From Burkholderiales bacterium (GTDB taxonomy: Bacteria; Pseudomonadota; Gammaproteobacteria; Burkholderiales; Burkholderiaceae_C), in assembly GCA_025352345.1 (NCBI GenBank), contig JANXTP010000266.1, positions 1-7,850 of the forward strand: DNA of 7,850 nucleotides, given 5' to 3'. Under the pieces are notes generated by a model. That model saw only the letters and a list, made by a program, of their open reading frames with translations, was not told where the DNA came from and did no database searches. The translations under genes and the position numbers were made by a program. Positions 1 through 5,357 of this stretch are shown piece after piece; the first letter of the stretch is position 1, and every line of letters starts with the position of its first letter.

Positions 1-44
1 CACGCTTTCCAGGCGTGCGACTTAAACCGCTCATCCACCTCTCC
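1..44 (-). tRNA. tRNA-Ser (anticodon GGA), 5' part, cut by the window edge
   Basis: Read on the minus strand, the first 44 bases give the 5' half of a serine tRNA. The acceptor strand GGAGAGG (44-38) is followed by TG and a D arm containing GCGGTTTAAG. The anticodon stem CACGC/GCGTG pairs perfectly around loop CTGGAAA, and the anticodon GGA lies at 10-8, reading UCC/UCU. The long variable arm, T arm and 3' end lie to the left of the window. The identification rests on the stem pairing and on the similarity of the 5' half to bacterial tRNA-Ser. No clear promoter could be assigned upstream; TAAACT (60-55) is a weak -10 candidate. Confidence 0.85.
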
Positions 45-108
45 GGAGCAGCAGAGTTTATCCGACGGTCTGGCCCGCAGACGCCTTGAATGTTCGCTTC
101 GACAGGGA

Positions 109-438
109 TCAGCGAGCTGGGAACGCGGCCTTGATCTCGGCAGGCAGCGAATCGAAATCGCCTTCCTGAACCTGCAGCCCGCATTTCAGGTCGCTCGACG
201 AGTCGAACCAGCCGCGCATGTCTGACAACCTGGGCTCCGACAGCGTGTCCTGGAAGTCGCCGTGTGGGCCTGACGTGCCCGTGCCGGATGGCGCCGAGGC
301 AGCAGAAGACGGGTGGCGAAGGAACGGAAACGACCGCATGTCTGAGAACCGGTGATGTGCCTTAACGACACACCTCCAATCTAGTGCGATCCGCCCCTCA
401 CCAACACCCCGCGACTCGGTGGTGGAGGCGGTGTGCAC
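109..438 (-). CDS. Weak hypothetical ORF, 109 residues or less
   Basis: An open minus-strand frame ends at TGA (111-109). The N-terminal two thirds is low-complexity (Ser/Pro/Gly/Arg-rich) and looks like translated non-coding DNA. The last 36 residues, from an internal ATG at 219 (MRGWFDSSSDLK... ending EIKAAFPAR), look more protein-like: a W-F pair, acidic residues and an amphipathic end. No Shine-Dalgarno sequence precedes either start, and no family was recognised. The two 16-bp direct repeats sit inside it in the same frame, each encoding SDMR. It may be a small real gene starting at 219, the 3' remnant of a larger gene, or chance. Confidence 0.2.
   Translation of the reverse strand: MHTASTTESRGVGEGRIALDWRCVVKAHHRFSDMRSFPFLRHPSSAASAPSGTGTSGPHGDFQDTLSEPRLSDMRGWFDSSSDLKCGLQVQEGDFDSLPAEIKAAFPAR
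215..230. repeat. Direct repeat copy 1 (16 bp)
   Basis: CGCATGTCTGACAACC. It matches the copy at 335-350 at 15 of 16 positions, in the same orientation and offset by exactly 120 bp. A near-perfect 16-mer within a few hundred bases is unlikely by chance. It could be a protein-binding repeat or a remnant of a mobile-element end, but no transposase is nearby. Confidence 0.5.
335..350. repeat. Direct repeat copy 2 (16 bp)
   Basis: CGCATGTCTGAGAACC, one mismatch from the copy at 215-230. The flanking sequence does not continue the similarity, so this is a short repeat and not a larger tandem duplication. Confidence 0.5.
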
Positions 439-455
439 GGTGGTTCATCCGTGCA
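434..455 (-). terminator. Hairpin downstream of the DUF2237 stop, possible terminator
   Basis: TGCACGG (434-440) and CCGTGCA (449-455) form a perfect 7-bp stem with an 8-nt loop, 22 nt past the stop codon of the minus-strand operon. On the minus strand no T-run follows, so it is not a classical intrinsic terminator. It may protect the 3' end or pause RNA polymerase. Confidence 0.3.
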
Positions 456-477
456 GTCCATCACGCACAGTCAGAAT

Positions 478-831
478 TCAGCGCGGCGCCAGCGCATGGG
501 CCTGCAAGGTGGCCAGCGGCACATGGTCGAGTGCGTTGCGGTGGGTGCTCTCCAGCACCACCGGCGGCGCGACGCCAGCCTTCAGGGCTTCGGCCCAGCG
601 CGACACGCACAGGCACCAGCGGTCGCCGGGTTTCAGCCCGGCGAAGCGGTACTCGGGGTGCGGCGTGAGGAGGTCGTTGCCGCGCTCCAGCGAAAACGCC
701 AGGAATTCGGCAGTGACCTTGGCGCACACCACATGCGTGCCCAGGTCGTCCGCCCGGGTCTTGCAGCAGCCATCACGGAAGTAGCCGGTCAGCGAGTCAT
801 AGGAACAGGGCACGAGCTCGGTGCCCAACAC
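478..831 (-). CDS. DUF2237 family protein; amber codon at codon 3 of the expected gene, GTG restart
   Basis: The 117 residues match the DUF2237 family as remembered: GYFRDGCC (16-23), HVVCAK (33-38), FLAFS, RGNDL (50-54), GLKPGDRWCLC (65-75) and VVLESTH. Six cysteines (9, 22, 23, 36, 73, 75) hint at metal or redox chemistry, but the function is unknown. Family members usually begin M-A-x-N-V-L-G. Here the DNA reads ATG GCC TAG AAC GTG TTG GGC from 843, so the third codon is an amber stop. The longest uninterrupted frame starts at the GTG that would encode the family valine. The ATG follows the upstream SPFH stop by 3 nt (TGAACCATG), with GGGAG 11 nt ahead of it. The GTG has no Shine-Dalgarno of its own, so expression would need reinitiation after a two-codon ORF, or readthrough. 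It is the last gene of the nfeD–SPFH operon. Identity is strong; whether it is expressed is uncertain. Confidence 0.82.
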   Translation of the reverse strand: MLGTELVPCSYDSLTGYFRDGCCKTRADDLGTHVVCAKVTAEFLAFSLERGNDLLTPHPEYRFAGLKPGDRWCLCVSRWAEALKAGVAPPVVLESTHRNALDHVPLATLQAHALAPR

Positions 832-846
832 GTTCTAGGCCATGGT

Positions 847-1764
847 TCAGTTCGCTCCCGGTGGCTTGGTTTTCAGCAGCGCCATCGCTGTTGCGATCAG
901 TGCCGACACCTCGCTCATGTTGCCGGGCACGATCATCGTGTTGTTCTTTTGCGCCAGCTGCGCATACGCCTCGACGGCCTTCTCGGCCACCTTCAACTGC
1001 ACGGCCTGTTCACCGCCGGGCGAGCGGATGGCTTCGGCGATCTTGCGGATGGCTTCGGCACTGGCCTCGGCCACCGCGAGGATGGCGGAGGCCTCGCCCT
1101 GGGCCTTGTTGATCTCGGCCTGGCGCTGGCCTTCCGAGCGCGCGATGAAGGCTTCGCGCTCGCCGGTGGCGATGTTGATCTGTTCCTGCTTGCGGCCTTC
1201 TGAGGCGGCGATCAGCGCGCGCTTTTCGCGCTCGGCGGTGATCTGCGCCTGCATCGAATGCAGGATCGCTGCGGGTGGCGTCAGGTCCTTGATCTCGTAG
1301 CGCAGCACCTTCACGCCCCAATTCGCTGCGGCCTCATCAAGGGCCGCCACAACCGACATGTTGATGTGGTCGCGTTCCTCGAAGGTCTTGTCGAGTTCCA
1401 TCTTGCCAATCACCGAACGCAGCAGCGTCTGCGCCAGCTGGGTGATGGCGAAGATGTAATTGCTCGACCCGTAGCTCGCTCGCATCGGGTCGGTCACCTG
1501 GAAGTAGATGATCCCGTCGACCTGCAGCTGTGTGTTGTCGCGCGTGATGCAGACCTGGCTGGGCACGTCGAGCGGCACTTCCTTCAGCGAATGCTTGTAG
1601 GCCACGCGCTCGATGAAGGGCACGACGAACTTCAGCCCCGGCGTCAGCGTGCGGTCGTACTTGCCCAGCCGCTCGACGACCCAGGCGTGCTGCTGCGGCA
1701 CGATCTTGAAGGTCTGCGAAATGAAGATGGCCGCGATGACGGCGACGACGATGGCAATTTCCAT
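847..1764 (-). CDS. SPFH/band 7 (stomatin-like, slipin) membrane protein, QmcA/YbbK type
   Basis: This is a complete protein of 305 residues. One N-terminal membrane segment (about residues 2-20, MEIAIVVAVIAAIFIS) is followed by the SPFH/prohibitin domain (about 22-190). The domain shows VVERLGKYDRTLTPGLKFVVPF, the family-typical TRDN and VDGIIYFQVTDP, and RSVIGKMELDKTFEERD. An Ala/Glu-rich coiled coil (about 190-260) follows, built of EREKRALIAASEGRK-like repeats. Proteins of this family oligomerise in the inner membrane, often in lipid microdomains, and work with NfeD proteins and membrane proteases. The nfeD gene lies 62 nt upstream on the same strand, matching the widespread nfeD–slipin pair. 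The start at 1764 was chosen because it directly precedes the membrane helix; its Shine-Dalgarno is poor. The open frame upstream of it is only the shadow of nfeD. The stop is 3 nt from the ATG of the DUF2237 gene, suggesting translational coupling. Confidence 0.95.
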   Translation of the reverse strand: MEIAIVVAVIAAIFISQTFKIVPQQHAWVVERLGKYDRTLTPGLKFVVPFIERVAYKHSLKEVPLDVPSQVCITRDNTQLQVDGIIYFQVTDPMRASYGSSNYIFAITQLAQTLLRSVIGKMELDKTFEERDHINMSVVAALDEAAANWGVKVLRYEIKDLTPPAAILHSMQAQITAEREKRALIAASEGRKQEQINIATGEREAFIARSEGQRQAEINKAQGEASAILAVAEASAEAIRKIAEAIRSPGGEQAVQLKVAEKAVEAYAQLAQKNNTMIVPGNMSEVSALIATAMALLKTKPPGAN

Positions 1765-1826
1765 GGGGTGCTTTTCAATGACGGAATGAGGGACGCGAAC
1801 TGCAGGGCCGAGCCCGTGACGGCCGC

Positions 1827-2267
1827 CTAGGGCACGGGCCCGGTGACGGGCGCGACGACCAGCCAGTTGCCTTCGACGGCGATCACCTGGTGCGGCCCTG
1901 CGCTTGTCGCACAACCCGGCTTCAGCCGCGCGGTCCAGCCGGTGCCTCGGTAGCTGACGCGCGCGGTGCGATCGGAGGCCCATTCGGTCACCTGCACCGT
2001 CTCGCCGATGTCGATGTTGACGTCGCGGTTCTCGCGCGCCGGCAGGCTGCGCGGGTGCCGTTGGCGCGACCAGTGCCACAGCGCGGTCGCGCCGCTGCCG
2101 ACGATGGCGGCCAGCGCGATCTGCGCCGTGTCGTTCAGGCCAGCGTAGGCGGCCACGGCGCCGCCGGCCAGCCCCAGCGCGATCATCAGCAAGTAAAAGG
2201 TGCCGGTGGCCAACTCGATCGCCACCGCGGCGCCGGCTGCCATCCACCAGAACGTGGCCTGTGTCAT
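1827..2267 (-). CDS. NfeD-family membrane protein (short form)
   Basis: A protein of 146 residues. Three hydrophobic helices fill roughly residues 5-65 (including ATFWWMAAGAAVAIEL and FYLLMIALGLAGGAVAAYAG). A soluble C-terminal segment (about 80-143) has the pattern of the NfeD OB-fold: DIGETVQVTEW, ARVSYRGTGWTARL, VEGNWLVVAP. It lacks the N-terminal ClpP-like serine protease domain of long NfeD proteins. Short NfeD proteins typically pair with a stomatin-like partner and are thought to help assemble or regulate it at the membrane. That partner is the next gene, 62 nt downstream. The start ATG at 2267 gives the usual WW-containing first helix, though the Shine-Dalgarno is weak. It is the first gene of a three-gene operon that diverges from the decarboxylase. 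Confidence 0.92.
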   Translation of the reverse strand: MTQATFWWMAAGAAVAIELATGTFYLLMIALGLAGGAVAAYAGLNDTAQIALAAIVGSGATALWHWSRQRHPRSLPARENRDVNIDIGETVQVTEWASDRTARVSYRGTGWTARLKPGCATSAGPHQVIAVEGNWLVVAPVTGPVP

Positions 2268-2378
2268 GTCGATGTTGCTTTCAGCCTCAGTGATCGAAAG
2301 GTTGCGGCTCAGTGTAGATCGCGGTCATGGCAACGCCCTAAACTTCGCGCTCCCTCCACGCCGCCCACCGGGATTGCC
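2268..2378. promoter_or_regulatory. Divergent promoter region between nfeD and the decarboxylase gene
   Basis: These 111 bases must hold the promoters for both divergent units. No confident -35/-10 pair is visible on either strand; TACACT on the minus strand (2316-2311) is the best -10 candidate but has no good -35. The heptamer CTCAGTG occurs twice in the same orientation (2286-2292 and 2308-2314), 22 bp apart, about two helical turns, with ATCG following each copy after 0 or 3 bases. This could be an operator, but such a short repeat may be chance. Confidence 0.35.
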
Positions 2379-4643
2379 ATGCTGCGCTTTCGCTTTCCGA
2401 TCGTGATCATCGACGAGGACTACCGCTCGGAAAACACCTCCGGGCTGGGCATCCGTGCCCTGGCGCAGGCCATCGAGAAGGAGGGCTTCGAGGTGCTGGG
2501 CGCCACCAGCTACGGCGACCTGAGCCAGTTTGCGCAGCAGCAAAGCCGCGCCAGTGCCTTCATCCTGTCGATCGACGACGAAGAGTTCACGCCCGGCCCC
2601 GAGCTCGACCCGGCGGTACTGAACCTGCGCAAGTTCATTGAGGAAATCCGCTTCAAGAACGCCGACATCCCGATCTACATCTACGGCGAGACACGCACCT
2701 CGCAGCACATCCCGAACGACATCCTGCGCGAGCTGCACGGCTTCATCCACATGTTCGAGGACACGCCGGAGTTCGTGGCGCGCCACATCATCCGCGAAGC
2801 GAAGAGCTACCTGGGCGGGCTGCCACCGCCGTTCTTCAAGGCGCTGATGGACTACGCGCAGGACGGCAGCTATTCCTGGCACTGCCCGGGCCACAGCGGC
2901 GGCGTGGCGTTTTTGAAGAGCCCGGTTGGTCAGATGTTCCACCAGTTCTTCGGCGAAAACATGCTACGCGCTGATGTCTGCAACGCGGTCGAGGAACTGG
3001 GTCAATTGCTCGACCACGACGGCGCCATCGGCGCGTCGGAACGCAACGCGGCACGCATCTTTAACGCCGATCATTGCTTCTTCGTCACCAACGGGACCAG
3101 CACCAGCAACAAGATGGTGTGGCACCACACGGTGGCGCCGGGCGACGTGGTGGTGGTCGACCGCAACTGCCACAAATCGATCCTGCACGCGATCATCATG
3201 ACCGGCGCGGTGCCGGTGTTTTTGCGGCCCACGCGCAACCACTACGGGATCATCGGCCCGATCCCGCAAGCCGAGTTCTCGCCCGAAGCGATCCGCAAGA
3301 AAATCGCCGCCAACCCGCTGCTCAAGGGCGTCAACGCCAAGACCGTCAAGCCGCGCATCCTGACCTTGACGCAAAGCACCTACGACGGCGTGCTCTACAA
3401 CACCGAAACCATCAAGCACGCGCTCGATGGCTACATCGACACGCTGCATTTCGACGAGGCATGGCTGCCGCACGCGGCCTTCCATCGCTTCTATGGCAGC
3501 TTCCATGCGATGGGCAAAAAGCGCGCACGGCCGAAGGACCAGATCGTCTTCGCGACGCAATCGACGCACAAGCTGCTGGCCGGCATCAGCCAGGCCAGCC
3601 AGGTGCTGGTGCAGGACGCGGTCGATAGGAAACTCGACAGGCATCTGTTCAACGAGGCCTACCTGATGCACACCAGCACCAGCCCGCAGTACGCGATCAT
3701 CGCCAGCTGCGACGTGGCCGCTGCGATGATGGAAGCGCCGGGCGGCCCGGCGTTGGTCGAGGAGAGCATCAGCGAGGCGCTCGACTTCCGCCGCGCGATG
3801 CGCAAGGTCGACAAGGAGTTCGGCAACAAGGACTGGTGGTTCAAGGTCTGGGGTCCGGACAAGCTGTGCGCCGAGGGCATCGGCAAGAGCGAGGACTGGG
3901 TGCTGAAGGCCGGCGACAAGTGGCACGGCTTCGGCGACCTGGCCGACGGCTTCAACCTGCTCGACCCGATCAAGAGCACCGTGATCACGCCGGGGCTGGA
4001 CATGTCGGGCAAGTTCGCCAAGACCGGCATTCCCGCTTCCATCGTCACCAAGTACCTGGCCGAACACGGCATCGTGGTCGAGAAGACCGGGCTGTACTCG
4101 TTCTTCATCATGTTCACCATCGGCATCACCAAGGGCCGCTGGAACACGATGGTGACGGCGCTGCAGCAGTTCAAGGACGACTACGACCGCAACCTGCCGA
4201 TGTGGAAGATGCTGCCGGAGTTCGTCGCCAAGCACCCGCGCTACGAGCGCATGGGCCTGCGCGACCTGTGCCAGAGCATCCACGCGATGTATGCCAAGGG
4301 TGACATCGCGCGGTTGACCACCGAGATGTATTTGTCCGACCTGCAACCGGCCATGAAGCCGAGCGACGCCTACGCCTGCATCGCGCACCGCAAGACCGAG
4401 CGGGTCGAGATCGAAGCGCTGGAAGGCCGCATCACCACCACACTGCTCACGCCCTACCCGCCGGGCATCCCGTTGCTGATTCCGGGCGAGGTTTTCAACA
4501 AGAAAATCGTCGACTACCTGCGCTTCACCCGCGACTTCAACGCCGCCTTCCCCGGCTTCGACACCGATGTGCACGGTCTGGTCGAGGAAGAGACTGAAGA
4601 TGGCGGCAAGCGCTACGGCATCGATTGCGTTCGGGAAGACTGA
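2379..4643 (+). CDS. PLP-dependent Orn/Lys/Arg decarboxylase, class I (AdiA-like fold)
   Basis: A complete protein of 754 residues, the size of E. coli AdiA. A receiver-like N-terminal wing domain spans about 1-135 (IVIIDEDYRSENTSGLGI). The PLP-binding major domain is about 140-590, and the C-terminal domain runs to the end. Landmarks are PGHSGG (170-175), GTSTSNK, VVDRNCHKS, the PLP-ring aspartate in LHFDEAW (D359) and the Schiff-base lysine in STHKLLAG (K398), followed by MHTSTSPQYAI and WHGF. The enzyme removes the carboxyl group from a basic amino acid to give a polyamine (agmatine, cadaverine or putrescine). LHFDEAW and YGIIGPI resemble AdiA more than CadA. Burkholderia relatives have, from memory, been described as ornithine decarboxylases, so the substrate is undecided between ornithine, arginine and lysine. 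The ATG at 2379 fits the family N-terminus and has GGGA 5 nt ahead. No arginine or lysine antiporter gene is next to it, which argues mildly for a biosynthetic polyamine role over acid resistance. Confidence 0.96.
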   Translation: MLRFRFPIVIIDEDYRSENTSGLGIRALAQAIEKEGFEVLGATSYGDLSQFAQQQSRASAFILSIDDEEFTPGPELDPAVLNLRKFIEEIRFKNADIPIYIYGETRTSQHIPNDILRELHGFIHMFEDTPEFVARHIIREAKSYLGGLPPPFFKALMDYAQDGSYSWHCPGHSGGVAFLKSPVGQMFHQFFGENMLRADVCNAVEELGQLLDHDGAIGASERNAARIFNADHCFFVTNGTSTSNKMVWHHTVAPGDVVVVDRNCHKSILHAIIMTGAVPVFLRPTRNHYGIIGPIPQAEFSPEAIRKKIAANPLLKGVNAKTVKPRILTLTQSTYDGVLYNTETIKHALDGYIDTLHFDEAWLPHAAFHRFYGSFHAMGKKRARPKDQIVFATQSTHKLLAGISQASQVLVQDAVDRKLDRHLFNEAYLMHTSTSPQYAIIASCDVAAAMMEAPGGPALVEESISEALDFRRAMRKVDKEFGNKDWWFKVWGPDKLCAEGIGKSEDWVLKAGDKWHGFGDLADGFNLLDPIKSTVITPGLDMSGKFAKTGIPASIVTKYLAEHGIVVEKTGLYSFFIMFTIGITKGRWNTMVTALQQFKDDYDRNLPMWKMLPEFVAKHPRYERMGLRDLCQSIHAMYAKGDIARLTTEMYLSDLQPAMKPSDAYACIAHRKTERVEIEALEGRITTTLLTPYPPGIPLLIPGEVFNKKIVDYLRFTRDFNAAFPGFDTDVHGLVEEETEDGGKRYGIDCVRED

Positions 4644-4670
4644 CGTCTGCGGGGCCGAGGCCGAAGACGT
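4643..4670 (+). other. Hairpin between the decarboxylase stop and the VOC gene
   Basis: ACGTCT (4643-4648) pairs with AGACGT (4665-4670). After one mismatch, CGG (4650-4652) pairs with CCG (4661-4663) around an 8-nt loop. It starts on the last base of the decarboxylase stop codon and ends 4 nt before the Shine-Dalgarno of the VOC gene. There is no T-run, so it may be a partial terminator, a processing site or a translation-tuning element between co-transcribed genes. Confidence 0.35.
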
Positions 4671-4687
4671 TCCGAAGGAGGGTGTCC

Positions 4688-5107
4688 ATGTTCACCTACG
4701 TCTGCCTCGGCACCAACGACCTGCCACGCGCGGTGGCCTTCTACGACCCCGTGATGGCGGCCCTCGGTCAGCAGCGTTGCGCCACGGCGAGCGAGCCTGA
4801 GTTGGACGGCTGGATCGGCTGGGGCACCTATGTTGACGAAGGCCGGATCGAGGTGGCGCTGTGGCTGTGCGAGCCGTTCAACGGCCAGCCTGCGAGCGTC
4901 GGCAATGGAACGATGGTCGCGTTCGCCGCCAAGTCATGGGAACAGGTACGAGCGTTCCACAGCGAGGCATTGGCGCATGGCGGAACATCCGAAGGCGAAC
5001 CAGGGTTGCGCCTCCACTACGGGCCTGATTTCTATGCAGCCTATGTGCGTGACCCGGATGGTCACAAGCTGGCGGCGGTGTGTCGCAGTGTCGGTTTTTT
5101 CTGCTAA
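4688..5107 (+). CDS. VOC superfamily (glyoxalase/bleomycin-resistance fold) protein
   Basis: A small protein of 139 residues. The N-terminal half begins with a first strand and helix of VOC type (MFTYVCLGTNDLPRAVAFYD, then LG). The C-terminal half carries VAFAAKSWEQVRAFHSEALAHGG and ends in the hallmark YVRDPDGHKLAAVCR. In metal-dependent VOC enzymes the first strand often has His and the last strand Glu. Here those places appear to be Tyr4 and Ala, so glyoxalase I activity should not be assumed and the substrate is unknown. The start at 4688 is well supported by AAGGAGG (4675-4681), 6 nt upstream; the longer open frame from 4625 overlaps the decarboxylase end. The gap to the decarboxylase stop is 44 nt, so co-transcription is likely, modulated perhaps by the hairpin between them. 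Confidence 0.9.
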   Translation: MFTYVCLGTNDLPRAVAFYDPVMAALGQQRCATASEPELDGWIGWGTYVDEGRIEVALWLCEPFNGQPASVGNGTMVAFAAKSWEQVRAFHSEALAHGGTSEGEPGLRLHYGPDFYAAYVRDPDGHKLAAVCRSVGFFC

Positions 5108-5196
5108 CTGATACCGAGTCGGGTTCGAAAATACAAACCTATCGATGTCAGCGCGTGAGCACTGCGGCGGGCCACTGTGTTGCGCTCGTGTCCCCC

Positions 5197-5216
5197 GGGC
5201 CTGAAAAGACAGGCCC
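5197..5216 (+). terminator. Hairpin after the VOC gene, possible terminator
   Basis: GGGCCTG (5197-5203) and CAGGCCC (5210-5216) form a perfect 7-bp stem with loop AAAAGA, followed by the pyrimidine-rich TCCTCCTCGC. It sits 90 nt after the VOC stop in an otherwise featureless 250-nt gap. The stem is convincing but the T content behind it is poor, so a role in termination is plausible and not certain. Confidence 0.4.
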
Positions 5217-5357
5217 TCCTCCTCGCTCCACACAGCGACCCACCGCAGCGCTCCAACAACCATCGAAGCGTTCTGGGGTTTGAAAATCCGGCTAAAAATC
5301 TATGGGTCGAGCAATACTGGTACTCAGAAATTTCGTTTCGGAGGCACAACACCCGAC

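Larger units (their letters stand above)
45..477. other. Intergenic stretch between tRNA-Ser and the DUF2237 gene, no convincing gene
   Basis: These 433 bases separate the tRNA from the DUF2237 stop codon. They hold one weak minus-strand ORF (109-438), a pair of imperfect 16-bp direct repeats (215-230 and 335-350) and a short hairpin (434-455). No transposase fragment, recognisable RNA or long conserved protein is visible. Lack of coding signal together with internal repeats suggests decayed or non-coding DNA, but this is inference. Confidence 0.5.

Noticed and set aside
433..1203. 256-codon plus-strand ORF over the DUF2237 and SPFH genes
   Set aside because: It is the antisense shadow of two recognised genes, with no protein-like motif.
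1765..2247. In-frame extension of the SPFH protein upstream to 2247
   Set aside because: It is an off-frame reading of nfeD; the family start with the N-terminal membrane helix is at 1764.
1890..2378. In-frame extension of the decarboxylase upstream to 1890
   Set aside because: It overlaps nfeD on the other strand, has low-complexity Arg/Ala composition, and the family N-terminus begins at 2379.
2964..4574. Long open frame (536 codons) on the minus strand opposite the decarboxylase
   Set aside because: It is antisense to a clearly conserved enzyme; its His/Val/Asp/Arg-rich composition is what high-GC third positions produce in the opposite frame. No motif or start signal supports it.
5110..5135. 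GGGTTCGAAA resembling a tRNA T arm, as a possible attachment site
   Set aside because: No pairing T stem, acceptor stem or CCA is present, and no integrase is in the window.
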